Assembly (NCBI GenBank): GCA_020250445.1
Contig: JADCEF010000086.1
Location: 1-64,000, forward strand
Direction: 5' to 3'
Length of the DNA stretch: 64,000 nt
Origin: Rhodobacter sp.
GTDB taxonomy: Bacteria > Pseudomonadota > Alphaproteobacteria > Rhodobacterales > Rhodobacteraceae
A program made the translations under genes and the position numbers. Under the pieces are notes generated by a model, which saw only the letters and a list, made by a program, of their open reading frames with translations, made no database searches and was not told the DNA's origin. Numbering within the stretch: position 1 is the stretch's first letter; the number at the start of each line of letters is the position of its first letter. Below are positions 21,791-31,436 of this stretch, in pieces.

Positions 21791-23569
21791 CTAGAACGCA
21801 TCGGCCGCAAGGGCCATCACCGGCCCGGGCCCGGTCCTGATCCGGGCCAGGTGCAGGGCCGTCGCGGGCAGGTGGCGCGCCATATAGTAGCGGCCCGTGG
21901 CCAGCTTTGCCCGGTAGAAGGCCGGGTCACCGGTTCCGGCGTCAAGTGCTGCCAGGGCGGCCCGTGCCATCCGCGCCCACATCAGACCAAGGCAGACCTG
22001 CCCTGCCAGATGCAGGAAGTCGCAAGACCCGGCCAGGGCGGCGTCCGGTGCCGTCATCCCCGCTTCGGCAAAGACCGCCACGGCTGCCTGCATGTCTTTC
22101 GATGCCGCCTTCAGCGGATCAAGAAAGTCCTGTGCCAGGCGGGCGTCGCCGCCGTTTTCCTTCAGAAAGGTCCTGATCATCCCGAGAAAGGCCATCATGT
22201 GCCGGCCGCCGTCCTGCCCCAGCTTGCGCCCGACAAGGTCCAGTGCCTGAATGCCGTTGGCACCTTCGTAGATCATGGCGATGCGGGCGTCGCGGACGAA
22301 TTGCGACATGCCCCAGTCCTCGATATAGCCATGCCCGCCGAACACCTGCTGGGCGGCGACGGCCATCTCAAAGCCTTTGTCGGTCTGAAAGCCCTTGATC
22401 ACCGGGATCAGAAGCGAAATCAGACCCTCGGCGGCGGCATCGCCCTGGCGCACCGACCGGTCGATCAGATGCGCCCCCCAGAAGGTCAGCGCCCGCGCCC
22501 CTTCGACAAAGCTTTTCTGGTCCATCAGGCTGCGGCGGATATCGGGGTGGACGATCAGCGGATCGGCGGGGCCCGCAGGATTGACCGGCCCTGTCGCCGC
22601 GCGGCCCTGCAGGCGGTCCCTCGCATGGGTGCGGGCCATCTGATAGGCGGCTTCCGCCACCGCATAGCCTTGCAGGCCCACGCCAAGGCGCGCCTCGTTC
22701 ATCATGGTGAACATGGCCCGCATGCCCTTGTGCAGATCGCCCAGCAGCCAGCCTGTTGCCCCGTCGTAGTTCATCAGGCAGGTCGCATTGCCGTGAATCC
22801 CCATCTTCCTTTCGACCCTGCCGCAGGACAGCGCGTTGCGCGCGCCGAGGCTGCCGTCGGCATTGACCAGAATCTTCGGCACGATGAACAGCGAGATGCC
22901 GCGCGTGCCCTCGCCGCCGCCCGGTGCCCTGGCAAGGACCAGATGGATGATGTTTTCGGCCAGGTCATGCTCACCGGCAGAGATGAAAATCTTCTGCCCG
23001 GTGATGCGGTAGCTGCCGTCGGCCTGCGGATCGGCGTGGGTCCGCAGCAGGCCCAGGTCGGTACCGCACTGCGGTTCGGTCAGGTTCATCGTGCCGGTCC
23101 AGTCGCCGCTGACCAGTTTCGGCAGCCACATCGCCTTTTGCCCGGGCGTGCCATGGGCGCGGATCGCCGAATAGGCGCCATGGGTCAGACCCTGGTACAT
23201 GTTCAGCGCCATATTGGCCGACACGAACATCTCGCCCACTGCCGTGCCCATCAGACAGGGCAGGCCCTGGCCGCCATAGGCCGGATCGCAATCCAGAGCG
23301 GTCCATCCCCCGGCCCTGAGGGCCGCGAAGGCATCGGCGAAGCCCGGCGGCGTGCGGACCGCCCCGTTTTCAAGCTGGCATCCCTCGCGGTCGCCCACCG
23401 CGTTCAGGGGGGCCAGCACATCGCCGGCCAGCCTGCCCGCCGCATCAAGGACCGCCAGGGTGAAGGCAGGGTCCAGACTGTCATATCCGGGCACCCCGCT
23501 GGTGGTGACGCCAAGGACATCATGCAACAGGAACTGCATGTCCCTGACCGGCGCGGCATAGGCTGTCAT
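21791..23569 (-). CDS. Acyl-CoA dehydrogenase, DmdC-like subfamily
   Basis: 592 residues from ATG 23569 (AGGAG eight bases upstream). The length and layout fit the ~590-residue group that includes AidB-like/DmdC (3-methylmercaptopropionyl-CoA dehydrogenase) proteins rather than the ~380-residue short form. Features: the N-terminal extension domain, FAD-binding [14 protein letters not shown] and ISAGEHDL, and the catalytic-base region [20 protein letters not shown] (the Glu of YEG). It oxidises acyl-CoA to enoyl-CoA with electrons passing to ETF. DmdC activity on dimethylsulfoniopropionate products is possible but not provable from sequence; no other dmd gene is adjacent. Confidence 0.9.
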   Translation of the reverse strand: MTAYAAPVRDMQFLLHDVLGVTTSGVPGYDSLDPAFTLAVLDAAGRLAGDVLAPLNAVGDREGCQLENGAVRTPPGFADAFAALRAGGWTALDCDPAYGGQGLPCLMGTAVGEMFVSANMALNMYQGLTHGAYSAIRAHGTPGQKAMWLPKLVSGDWTGTMNLTEPQCGTDLGLLRTHADPQADGSYRITGQKIFISAGEHDLAENIIHLVLARAPGGGEGTRGISLFIVPKILVNADGSLGARNALSCGRVERKMGIHGNATCLMNYDGATGWLLGDLHKGMRAMFTMMNEARLGVGLQGYAVAEAAYQMARTHARDRLQGRAATGPVNPAGPADPLIVHPDIRRSLMDQKSFVEGARALTFWGAHLIDRSVRQGDAAAEGLISLLIPVIKGFQTDKGFEMAVAAQQVFGGHGYIEDWGMSQFVRDARIAMIYEGANGIQALDLVGRKLGQDGGRHMMAFLGMIRTFLKENGGDARLAQDFLDPLKAASKDMQAAVAVFAEAGMTAPDAALAGSCDFLHLAGQVCLGLMWARMARAALAALDAGTGDPAFYRAKLATGRYYMARHLPATALHLARIRTGPGPVMALAADAF

Positions 23570-24176
23570 CGGGTCGTCTCCTGTGCTGTTGCCCGGCTGC
23601 GTCCCTGCAGAAGGCGGCAAGACCCCGGTCCGCCCGGATAAGCCGGTCTTTCGGTTCCGCGGTGGCATCGTCCGGTCCGGCCCGCCGCTGCGTCATCACC
23701 GCCGGCCGGTCGCCGGCAATGCCGCTGGTACGGCCGGGCCGCACCGTCCGGTGCGCGTCCCTGTCATGGCTGTGCGGCGGCGGGCGGATATCTGCCGGGG
23801 CAAGGCCAGGGCACCCGCCGCGCAGGATCATCGTCAGCCGGGGCCGGTCGCGCCGGGTGAACAGCCAGGGCCTGACTTGACGGATCGGGAACAGAAGATC
23901 CTTCTGTCCGCAAGGGTGCAGGCTGCGGGGCGCAGCGCCAGGGGACTTGCCCATCTTCCGGATCGTCAAGGCATCTGTCATCGATCTGTCGCACGCGCCT
24001 TAGGTGTGAACGTCGGCCGGATGGCGGCGGTGATGATCCTTATCCGGCAGGATGACGCCGAGGTAAACGAAACGTGGCGTCAGGGCGCGGATGACGTCGT
24101 GCCAGCCGGGCTGACGCAACGTCATGCGCAGCAGTCCCGGCCGGGGCCATCGCGGCGAACGGCCTGCCGGGCCGGA
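23570..24176. other. Gene-free stretch upstream of the acyl-CoA dehydrogenase
   Basis: Open frames here have no family resemblance, weak starts and low-complexity composition. On the minus strand ACGTTTCGTTTACC around 24060-24075 resembles the ACGTTTACGT-type sites of MerR regulators of acyl-CoA genes (LiuR-like), but it lies about 490 bases from the gene it would serve. Nothing else is visible. Confidence 0.4.
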
Positions 24177-24549
24177 TCAGACCGGATCACCTGAGGCCGC
24201 CGCCCTGTCGCGCAGGGATTGAAGCTCGGCGACCGCGGTTTCGACCCCGTCCCTCTGGCGGCGCAGCTGGGCAAGCTGGCGGTCTGCCAGACCGACCAGC
24301 GCCCGCAACTGTGCCGAGGTGCCCCTGGTTTCATGGATCAGCAGCCATGGGCAGGTTTCTTCCAGGCTGAAGCCAAAGCGGCGGCCACGCAGGATCAGCG
24401 TCATGCGGGCAATTTCCCTTGGCCCGTAAAAGCGCGCGCCCGTCTTTCCCGGGCTGAAGCAGCTTCATGTATTCGTAATGGCGCAGCGTGCGCGGGGTTG
24501 CGTCGAACCGGGCGCGCGTCTCTTTGAAGTTGAGGCGGGTTTCGGTCAT
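24177..24549 (-). pseudogene. MerR-family regulator with a frameshift
   Basis: From ATG 24549 (GGAGG upstream) the first frame reads a MerR start (LNFKETRARFDATPRTLRHY, EYMKLLQPGKDGRA). It then loses sense at a GCGCGC run near 24435. In a second frame the family continues: FYGPREIARMTLILRGRRFG, FSLEETCPWLLIHE, then a coiled-coil to the stop at 24177. One extra base in the GC repeat explains it, unless it is a sequencing error. Intact homologues regulate fatty-acid or branched-chain acyl-CoA catabolism, which would fit the neighbouring cluster. Confidence 0.8.
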
Positions 24550-24666
24550 CGCAGGGCCCTCCGTCAGCAAAGCGTAGTGACAAGGCACCAGCCGCGCAAT
24601 CGCTGCGCGGGCTTGCAGCCTGGCGTAGGGCAGGCGACAGTCCGCCTCAGGCGCAAGGAGCTTGTG

Positions 24667-25101
24667 ATGACCGACCGCACCCGCATTGCCCGCCAGTTTA
24701 TCGAGGCGATTCCGCATTCCCGGGCGCTGGGCATGCATCTTGACCTGCTGGGCAAGGGGCTGGCGGTGGTCTCGATGCCCTATGACCCGCGATTCGTCGG
24801 TGATCCTGCGACCGGGGTGCTGCATGGCGGGGCCGTGTCGGCGCTGATGGATACCGCCGCCGGAGCCGCCGTGATGAGCCATCCCGAAGCCCCGGCCAGC
24901 ACGGCGACGCTGGATTTGCGGATCGACTACATGCGGCCGGCCACGCCCGGTCAGCGGCTTACGGCGCGCGCCGAATGCTATCATGTTACCCGGTCCGTCG
25001 CCTTCGTGCGCGCAACGGCGACCGACGGGGATGCCGAACGCCCGGTCGCCACCGCGACGGGGACCTTCACCGTGGACCGCGCACAGGGGGCACAGGCATG
25101 A
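24667..25101 (+). CDS. PaaI-type hotdog thioesterase 1
   Basis: 144 residues from ATG 24667 behind AAGGAG. Hotdog fold of the PaaI/YbgC class: VLHGGAVSALMDTAAGAAVM holds the HGG motif and catalytic-helix acid. RIDYMRPATPGQRLTARAEC and RSVAFVRATATD follow. It hydrolyses acyl- or aryl-CoA thioesters; the specificity is open. It overlaps the second thioesterase gene by ATGA, and both are next to the acyl-CoA cluster. Confidence 0.9.
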   Translation: MTDRTRIARQFIEAIPHSRALGMHLDLLGKGLAVVSMPYDPRFVGDPATGVLHGGAVSALMDTAAGAAVMSHPEAPASTATLDLRIDYMRPATPGQRLTARAECYHVTRSVAFVRATATDGDAERPVATATGTFTVDRAQGAQA

Positions 25102-25601
25102 ACCCGCGCGCCCGCCCCGAACCGGTTCAGGTGATCAAGACGCGCCGCGATGCCGCGCTGCGCGCGTTGGTTGCCGGGGTGCCCTATATCGGATTTCTGG
25201 GCATCACCTTTGACCGGCGCGGCGACGAGCTGACGGCGATCCTGCCCTTCGATGACAGGCTGATCGGAAACCCCGCGATCCCGGCGCTGCATGGCGGGGT
25301 GACGGCGGCCTTCCTGGAAACGGCGGCGATCTTCGAACTGAGCTGGACCCTGATGTGGGAGGCGATGGAGGCCGGGCAGACGGGGCCGGGCGCGGCCCTG
25401 CCGGACCTGCCCAAGACCATCGACTTCACGGTCGATTACCTGCGCTCCGGCCTGCCGCGCGATGCCTATGCGCGGGCGCGGGTCAACCGTTCGGGGCGGC
25501 GTTACGCCAGCGTGCATGTCGAGGCCTGGCAGGACAACCGCGCGCGCCTGTTCGCGCAGGGCACCGGGCATTTCCTGATGCCGCAAACCGATGGCGGCTG
25601 A
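25098..25601 (+). CDS. PaaI-type hotdog thioesterase 2
   Basis: 167 residues, ATG 25098 overlapping the previous stop. It has the motif PALHGGVTAAFLETAAIFEL (HGG) and FTVDYLRSGLPRDAYARARV. It is slightly longer than its neighbour and only distantly similar. Hotdog domains often pair, so the two coupled genes may make a heteromer; the alternating order of the HGG motif and helix in both supports related active sites. Substrate unknown. Confidence 0.88.
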   Translation: MNPRARPEPVQVIKTRRDAALRALVAGVPYIGFLGITFDRRGDELTAILPFDDRLIGNPAIPALHGGVTAAFLETAAIFELSWTLMWEAMEAGQTGPGAALPDLPKTIDFTVDYLRSGLPRDAYARARVNRSGRRYASVHVEAWQDNRARLFAQGTGHFLMPQTDGG

Positions 25602-25661
25602 CAGGGGCGGCCCCAGCCCGATCACCCGCCCTGGGGACTGCGGCCCGCAAGACGCGTGATG

Positions 25662-26723
25662 TCACAGCCACTCGGCCCGCCCCGTTCCGACGGCAGAGGC
25701 GACCGAGGCGAAGCCATCCCGTGCCAGCAGCCCGTCCAGCCCCCGCGCAAGGCGGGCCGGCAGCGAAATACCCTCATAAACCATCGCGGTGTAAATCTGT
25801 ATTGCCGTGGCACCGGCGCGGATCTTGGCATAGGCCTGCTCGGGCGTCGAAACGCCGCCGACACCGATCAGCGGCAGGCGCCCACCTGTCAGCTGCGACA
25901 GCCGGGCCAGGACGCAGGTGGAGCGTTCGAACAGGGGCGCACCCGACAGCCCCCCTGGCTCATTACGATCTGCGCTGCGCAGCCCGCCGCGCGCCAGCGT
26001 GGTGTTGGTGGCGATGATCCCGCTCAGTCCCGCTGCCACGGCGACCTGGGCGATTTCCGCCAGCGCGTCATCTGTCAGGTCGGGCGCGATCTTGAGGAAT
26101 ACCGGAACAGGGCGCGGCAGGGTGGCGCGCACCTCCATCACACCGTCCAGCAAGGCGGTCAGGGCGGCCCGCCCCTGCAGCTCGCGCAGGCGTTCGGTGT
26201 TGGGGGACGAGACGTTGACGGTGGCGAAATCCACCTCGGGGCCGCAAAGGGCCAGGACCCGCGCGAAATCTGCGGCCCGGTCGGTGCTGTCCTTGTTGGC
26301 CCCCAGGTTCAGGCCCACCGGCACCTCGCGCGGCCGCCGGGCCAAGCGGGCGCGGATCGCCCCGGCCCCGTCATTATTGAAGCCGAAACGGTTGATTGCC
26401 GCGCGGTCTTGCGCAAGACGGAACAGGCGCGGGCGCGGATTGCCGGGCTGCGGGCGCGGGGTGGCTGCCCCCACCTCGAGAAACCCGAATCCCGCCCGCG
26501 CCAGCGCGGCCAGCGCCACCGCGTTCTTGTCATAGCCCGCCGCCAGCCCCACCGGATTGTCCAGCGCCATCCCCGCCAGCGTCACCGCCAGCCGGGACGA
26601 GGTGACGCGGCCCGGCAGCGGCAGCAGGCCCGACCCAAGGGCGCGCAGCGACAGGTCGTGGGCGGTTTCGGGATCAAGCCGGTGCAGCAGGCTCAGGCCG
26701 GCCCGTTCCCAGAGGCTCACCAC
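25662..26723 (-). CDS. pyrD: Dihydroorotate dehydrogenase (quinone), class 2
   Basis: 353 residues; GTG 26723 is the first start in frame (the next GTG is at 26720) behind GAGGG. Class 2 features: the membrane-associating N-terminal helices ([20 protein letters not shown]), the catalytic-Ser loop [23 protein letters not shown] and the C-terminal FMN-phosphate region [20 protein letters not shown]. It oxidises dihydroorotate to orotate with quinone at the inner membrane, step four of pyrimidine synthesis. It overlaps the DUF952 gene upstream by seven bases. Confidence 0.95.
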   Translation of the reverse strand: MVSLWERAGLSLLHRLDPETAHDLSLRALGSGLLPLPGRVTSSRLAVTLAGMALDNPVGLAAGYDKNAVALAALARAGFGFLEVGAATPRPQPGNPRPRLFRLAQDRAAINRFGFNNDGAGAIRARLARRPREVPVGLNLGANKDSTDRAADFARVLALCGPEVDFATVNVSSPNTERLRELQGRAALTALLDGVMEVRATLPRPVPVFLKIAPDLTDDALAEIAQVAVAAGLSGIIATNTTLARGGLRSADRNEPGGLSGAPLFERSTCVLARLSQLTGGRLPLIGVGGVSTPEQAYAKIRAGATAIQIYTAMVYEGISLPARLARGLDGLLARDGFASVASAVGTGRAEWL

Positions 26724-27055
26724 AGACCCTCGGGAAAGATGTGCCCGGTGGCCCCCAGAGGCAGCGATTTGTCCCAGACCACATCCTGCAACGTCAGACT
26801 GCGGTACAGATGCGGAAACAGTGCCCCGCCGCGCGAAGGTTCCCAGCGCAGGGCGGGCCCCAGCCGGCCGGCGTCAATCGCGACCAGAACCAGATCGCTT
26901 TCGGCGGCGAAATGCCGGGCGGCGGTTTCAGCAACCTGGGCTGCGGTCGAGAAGTGAATATACCCGTCGGCCAGATCAATCGGGGCGCCTTGCGTTTCGC
27001 CTGCGGTGCGGAAGGCATCCCATTCAGGGCGTCGGAAGATTTTGAAGATCAGCAT
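26717..27055 (-). CDS. DUF952 family protein
   Basis: 112 residues from ATG 27055, the usual DUF952 length; ATG 27073 would add six residues. Typical sequence: [17 protein letters not shown], then [59 protein letters not shown]. The fold is a small alpha/beta domain related to ADP-ribosyl/glutathione-type enzymes; no activity is known. It is co-transcribed with pyrD. Confidence 0.9.
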   Translation of the reverse strand: MLIFKIFRRPEWDAFRTAGETQGAPIDLADGYIHFSTAAQVAETAARHFAAESDLVLVAIDAGRLGPALRWEPSRGGALFPHLYRSLTLQDVVWDKSLPLGATGHIFPEGLW

Positions 27056-27198
27056 GGCGGCGTCATGCACCATGGGGTGCAGGCGGGTCAATGGCGCGTT
27101 TGCACAAGCGGGCCGTCCCCGGTAACGGGGTGGAAAAAAGGGCCGCCCGCGCCGAGGCTGCCCTGCCAAAACAGATATCCGCCCGCCCCGCGCGGTCT

Positions 27199-27369
27199 GG
27201 CCGGGGCCGTCGCCCCGGCCCCGCGGTGTGCGTGCCACGGGCCCGGCGGGGGCCAAAGCCCCCGACAAGCGCCCCCCGCCCTTTGCAGGCGCTGGCCTGT
27301 TGTTGGTCCCGGACCTGCCGGTCTGTGGGGCACAGTTCAGCGCGGGCGGGGGAAACGCGGGGCGTTTCC
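27199..27369 (+). repeat. GC-rich three-hairpin repeat, copy 1
   Basis: Hairpins are GGCCGGGGCC/CCCCGGCCC (27199-27221), CGGGGGCCAAAGCCCCCG (27247-27264) and GGAAACGC/GCGTTTCC (27351-27369), with GCAGGCGCTGGCCT between the second and third. The same order occurs in copies 2 and 3. Confidence 0.75.
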
Positions 27370-27411
27370 TGTTCCCGGCCGGAGGGACGAAAGCACCTTC
27401 ACCGCTTCAAT

Positions 27412-27605
27412 GGCCGGGGCCATCGCCCCTGCCACAGCGCCACGCTGACCCTTGACCAGCCGGGGGCCAAAGCCCCCGGCCAGTACCCGCCCCAACCGGC
27501 GGGCGCTTCGCCGCCGCCGGGTCGGGCGCTGGCCTCTGTCGCGCTTGCGGGAACGGTCCTGTGGGGCCGTGGTCCCTGACCGGGCGGGGAAACGCGGAGC
27601 GTTTC
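27412..27605 (+). repeat. GC-rich three-hairpin repeat, copy 2
   Basis: Hairpins at 27412-27432 (GGCCGGGGCC...GCCCCTGCC), 27461-27478 (identical CGGGGGCCAAAGCCCCCG) and 27586-27605 (GGGGAAACGC / GCGTTTC), with GGGCGCTGGCCT between the second and third. It begins about 40 bases after copy 1. Confidence 0.75.
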
Positions 27606-27918
27606 GGGGACCGCCCGGAACGCCATGCCCTTCTCTGCCGGATCAGGAAGACTGTCCCGCCAGCCAGGCGGCACGACGGGCGCTTGCCTGTGAGGATTTC
27701 AGGATGAACGGACAGGGCTCGACAGGTCTGTCCACCGCGCCGGATAACGCCCCCGGACGGCAGAGGATGACCTCGCCGCCCGGCCCGGGCCGACGGGAAC
27801 CGCCGATTGCTGCTGCCATCCCGAACCAAGAAACGCTTGCTCTCACGACCTCGTCAGGCGATCTTTACGGCAAACGGCAGGCCACCTGGGGAGTGTCGTT
27901 CCAGCCGAAAGAGTGAGC

Positions 27919-28413
27919 ATGACTGAAAACACAAGCGGTGCTTTGATGACAAAGACCTTGGGCATGTTCGTAATGCTGCAGGTTCTGGCGTACGTGCTGC
28001 TGTACGGGATTGAGCACTTCGTCCCGAGCATTCCGCTGCCAGGTTCCCTGGGCATTATCATCGCAATGGGCGCGGCAGTGGGAGCCGGGTATTATCATGC
28101 AGGAAAAACAGGACGCGTGGCGACGGCTGGCGAGAAGCTGCGCTTTGCCCTGCTGGCAACAGTGGTGTCCATCGCGCTGTCCCTTGGGCTGGTCTGGGGC
28201 ATATTTCTATACCACGGTGTGCCGCTGACGTTGGACGCCCTCGCCATTGCCGCTGCGGGGGATGCCGGGGCCGCAGATGGGTTGAAGGCCCTGCTGCCGA
28301 TAAGCCTTGCCGTTATCACTGTACTTTATCTGTTCATGTCGTGGCTGGGCTTTGGCATGGGCGTGCGCAGCCAGATCAAACAGGCCGAGCGTTTGGCCGC
28401 AAAGCGGGGCTGA
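27919..28413 (+). CDS. ABZJ_00895-like membrane protein
   Basis: 164 residues from ATG 27919 (a GTG at 27913 is possible). Four hydrophobic segments are visible: MFVMLQVLAYVLLYGIEHF, IIIAMGAAVGAGYYH, LLATVVSIALSLGLVWGIF and LLPISLAVITVLYLFMSWLG. They end in a basic tail (QIKQAERLAAKRG). The size and helix order match the ABZJ_00895 family of small integral membrane proteins of unknown function. It stands alone between repeat-rich stretches. Confidence 0.75.
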   Translation: MTENTSGALMTKTLGMFVMLQVLAYVLLYGIEHFVPSIPLPGSLGIIIAMGAAVGAGYYHAGKTGRVATAGEKLRFALLATVVSIALSLGLVWGIFLYHGVPLTLDALAIAAAGDAGAADGLKALLPISLAVITVLYLFMSWLGFGMGVRSQIKQAERLAAKRG

Positions 28414-29007
28414 TGCTGGCGGCGCTTGCGCCGGTGCCTCCCGCAAGGGACCTGTCGCACAACAGACAGGTGGCAGGTGGCGGGTGTTGACCACCTTCGC
28501 GTGGTCCTCGCGGTCGTTGCAGCGAGCCTGCGGCACGCGCTGTGGATTGCCCCTAAGCCTGCCCTCGCGGTCCCCTTGATACTCTGCGACCACCCAGATG
28601 AAGCTCTGGGTGTCGGTTCTCTCACGCGGCTGCAGATCAGAAAGCGCGCAACTGGTTCGCTCCACAAAGTCTGGCTGGCTGGCATAGACATGAATGGTCA
28701 TTGATGAGGCTGTTGCTCGATCTCGTCGCAAAAATCTTCATCGCTGCAGCTCTGATTGTGCTGCTGTTCTGTCTTGGGTTTGTCGTTAGGCTCTTCTTTT
28801 TCTTAACAATCTACTCCGAAGGGATCATCCAGCAGCGACGGTCACACCGTCATGCTCCCGGCAGTCCCCGGCGCATGACCAGCCCGGACAGGTCCGGGAC
28901 GGTCATGGAGAGCGCAACAAGCTGCACCACGCAGTGGGACAGCATCCAGTACGGGGTTGCAACCCCGCAACTCCTCCAGTACATCCGCGCGGCAAGACCA
29001 CCGACGC
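28414..29007. other. Gene-poor stretch before tRNA-Ser
   Basis: No gene can be supported. An open frame from ATG 28704 begins with a hydrophobic segment (MRLLLDLVAKIFIAAALIVL) that would be a membrane helix, but it lacks a Shine-Dalgarno and runs into the tRNA gene. Its middle has no membrane character. Minus-strand frames here are low complexity. Confidence 0.4.
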
Positions 29008-29097
29008 GGAGAGGTGCCGGAGCGGTCGAACGGGGCGGTCTCGAAAACCGTTGACCCTTTGCGGGGTCCCAGGGTTCGAATCCCTGTCTCTCCGCCA
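29008..29097 (+). tRNA. tRNA-Ser (anticodon CGA)
   Basis: A 90-base gene with the long variable arm of class II tRNAs. Acceptor GGAGAGG pairs with TCTCTCC (one G-T), the anticodon loop is CTCGAAA, the T arm is GGGTTCGAATCCC, and CCA is encoded. An IS remnant starts about 150 bases downstream. Confidence 0.95.
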
Positions 29098-29253
29098 TCA
29101 CCTTGAAATGAAACGTCTCCCGGTGCGCGGCGTGGCAGAAGACAGCGCAAAGTTTCAAATGCTTTGCCGGTCTGACCTCTGCACAGCGCTGACGTCGCCC
29201 CCTCCGCCTCATCCAGTTTGAGGTGGACTCTGGCCCAATCGAGAAGATTAAAG

Positions 29254-30110
29254 ATGAAGCGCAGCGGGTTCGGCGACGATCAGATGATCGGCATTCTAAA
29301 AGAGCACGATGCCGGGGTTTCGGTCGCCGGTCTGTGCCGCAAGCACGGCGTCAGCGATGCGGCCGCTTGCAAGTGCAAAGCCGGGCATGGCGGCATGGAT
29401 GCCAGTGAGGCCAAGCGGCTGAAGGAGCTGGAAGACGAGAATGCCCGCCTGAAACGGCGCCTCGCCGATGCGATGCGCGACAATGCCGCACCGAGGGATC
29501 CGCTTGGAAGAAAGTGGTGACGCCCGGCGCGAAGCGGCAGGCGGTCGTGCATCTGGTGGCAAGTCACGAGATGAGCGCACGGCGGGCATGCCGGATGATC
29601 GGCTGTTTCCGGATGACCATGCGCTGTGAAAATGTCCGCCAAGATGACCCTGTGCCGCGCGAGTGGCTCAGAGAATTGGCCAAGGTTCGACGCCGGTCCG
29701 GCTGTCAGCGGCTGCAGGTGTTTCTTCGGCGTGAGGGTCACGAGGTCAATCGCAAGCCCCTGTTCCGCATCTGCCGGGAGTTGCATGTGCGCCGCCGGGG
29801 CGGGCGCAAGCGGGCCATGGGCACACGGGCCCCGACGGTGTTGCCACTGGCGGCGAACCAACACTGGTCGCCGGATCTTGTCCCGGACCAGCTGACCGAT
29901 GGCCGCCGGTTCCAAATCCTCACCAGGGTGCAGGACTGCACGCGGGAATGCCTTGGCCTTGATCACCGACACCTCGCTGTCGGGAGCGCGGGCGGCGCGG
30001 GAGCTGGCAGTGCTGTTCAACGCCTGCGGCAAGCCTCAGACAAATGTCAGCGACAACGGCCCGGCTGGGGAGCAAAACGCGGCTTGGGGCGCCAGATCAC
30101 GGGATATCCG
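29254..30110 (+). pseudogene. IS3-family (OrfA/OrfB) insertion sequence remnant
   Basis: OrfA-type sequence from ATG 29254 (KRSGFGDDQMIGILKEHDAG, LCRKHGVSDAAACKCKAGHG) is 88 residues and slightly degenerate. OrfB follows in another frame (29514 on: RQAVVHLVASHEMSARRACR). The DDE-type segment WSPDLVPDQLTDGRRFQILT is followed near 29957 by a shift to a frame reading TDTSLSGARAARELAVLFNA and VSDNGPAG. After about 30110 the remaining third of OrfB, with the last catalytic Glu, is missing. No terminal inverted repeats are seen. It is inactive. Confidence 0.85.
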
Positions 30111-30679
30111 AGCGACCGGATCCCGTTGGAATAGTTGCCCAGACGGACTGCGCCCTCAAGAAGCGGTCTCTTCCAAAGCAAATACAGGGTCGGCCTGGCT
30201 GCCGCCCTCACCGTTCTCAGGACAAGACCCTAGCAAGGTGCGGAAACAGCAATCCCAACGCCTGCCTGCCGGGAAAATCCGTCTGGTCCGGGGAAAAGGA
30301 TTGCCTGTTTGGGCAGGATCAGGAAACGCGACCCGCGTTTCCCCCGCCCGCGCGCGACGCTGCCACCAGGACCCGTGATGCCCGCACCGAGGGAGGCCAG
30401 CGCCCGCCGGGGGCGGGCGGGGCGCTGGCAGGGAGCTTTGCCCCCCGGCGGGCCAGGGTTCAGCCTGGCGCTGTGGCAGGGGCAATGGCCCCTGCCAGGA
30501 TGCGCACGGCACGCACAGGCGCAAGAGGTTCCCGCTGGTCAGTCAGGCAGCCCATGCGGCCGGCACTTTTCAGCACCCTGCCAGATGGTCGGACGGGCGT
30601 AAGCTGCCCGCGCTGATCGCGCGCTGCAAGCCTGATGAGGTGATCTTCACTGGACAGGTCCACGACCACCCAGCCCGGT
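30111..30679. other. Gene-free stretch containing GC-rich repeat copy 3
   Basis: Apart from the inverted repeat copy at 30322-30496 nothing is recognised. It separates the IS remnant from the lipoprotein gene on the minus strand. Confidence 0.5.
30322..30496 (-). repeat. GC-rich three-hairpin repeat, copy 3 (inverted)
   Basis: In reverse orientation the same series appears: GGCAGGGGCAATGGCCCCTG (30475 on), a GGGGGGCAAAGC hairpin half near 30430-30450, GGCGGGCGCTGGCCT (30396-30410) and GGAAACGCGACCCGCGTTTC (30322 on). Spacing of first to last hairpin (175 bases) matches copies 1 and 2 (171 and 194). Confidence 0.7.
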
Positions 30680-31345
30680 TCAGTCGGAACAGGCGTAGAT
30701 CGCGCCGCCGATGACAACCACGGTCACGGTGGCGGCTGTCAGCGTGGCCGGGGCCGTGATCACTGACAGCGCGCCTGCCCCCAGCGAGGCGAAAGCCCCC
30801 GACAGATAGCTTGCCGGACCGCTGAGAATCATGGCACCCGATGCATCGGCGATCGCACTGACCCCGGCGGCCGTCGCGGATGAATTCATGCCCGTCATCA
30901 CCCTGGTGCCAAGTCCGGCCACGGCCAGCGCCGCATCCCTGGTGCCATTGACATGGCGGCACAGCCCCTTGCCCCTGACGCGGCACAAAAGCCCGGCGCT
31001 GCGCCTGCCCACACCCACCCCGGTATAGGTGGCAAGGCCGGGGTCATAGCGCAGGCAGAAAGGCTGCATCTCGGCATAGCCGATGTCGGGGTTCAACCCG
31101 CGCAGGATCGCGCGCAGCGTGACATAGCCCGGGCATTCGATACCCTCCGGCCCGCCGAAGGTGCGTTCGCGCAGCGTGATGTTCGCCCGGACGTTCGGCT
31201 CGTCCGGATCATAGACAAGGGCACGCGGTTCTCCGGCGATGGATGTGAGGCAGGCCACCTCCGCAGCCTCGGCGCGGCAGGCGGCAAGGGCCAGCATCAG
31301 GCAAAGGGCGACAGAAATCCTCCACAGGAGGGGCATCGGGTGCAT
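30680..31345 (-). CDS. Putative lipoprotein with C-terminal membrane segment
   Basis: 221 residues from ATG 31345; MPLLW (31336) is an alternative start. The N-terminus is a lipoprotein signal (WRISVALCLMLALAAC, cysteine at the lipobox). The middle domain has six or more cysteines (VACLTSIAG, GIECPGYVT, PFCLRYDPG, GLLCRVRGKGLCRH), suggesting disulfides in the periplasm. The C-terminus has a long Ala/Gly/Thr hydrophobic stretch (VITAPATLTAATVTVVVIGG), perhaps a membrane or stem helix. No family is recognised. It ends with a cysteine (YACSD). Confidence 0.7.
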   Translation of the reverse strand: MHPMPLLWRISVALCLMLALAACRAEAAEVACLTSIAGEPRALVYDPDEPNVRANITLRERTFGGPEGIECPGYVTLRAILRGLNPDIGYAEMQPFCLRYDPGLATYTGVGVGRRSAGLLCRVRGKGLCRHVNGTRDAALAVAGLGTRVMTGMNSSATAAGVSAIADASGAMILSGPASYLSGAFASLGAGALSVITAPATLTAATVTVVVIGGAIYACSD

Positions 31346-31436
31346 GACCGGCTTGTTCCCCGAAAGGTGCTGCACTTCAATGCCCCAGGGGACGGGGGCG
31401 GCAAAGCCGCGCCGACGCAGGGACAGGGGGGGCAGG

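Larger units (their letters stand above)
27056..27918. other. GC-rich gene-free region with hairpin repeats
   Basis: 863 bases with no credible gene. Two tandem copies of a three-hairpin GC-rich repeat (27199-27369 and 27412-27605) fill the middle. The remaining open frames are composed mainly of P, G, R and A and have no starts with Shine-Dalgarno support. The last 200 bases lead into the small membrane protein at 27919. Confidence 0.6.

Noticed and set aside
23583-24194. Plus-strand open frame of 203 codons
   Set aside because: It has low complexity and no Shine-Dalgarno, and it overlaps the MerR remnant's stop.
28704-29054. Possible small membrane protein (hydrophobic start)
   Set aside because: There is no ribosome-binding site and the frame runs through tRNA-Ser.
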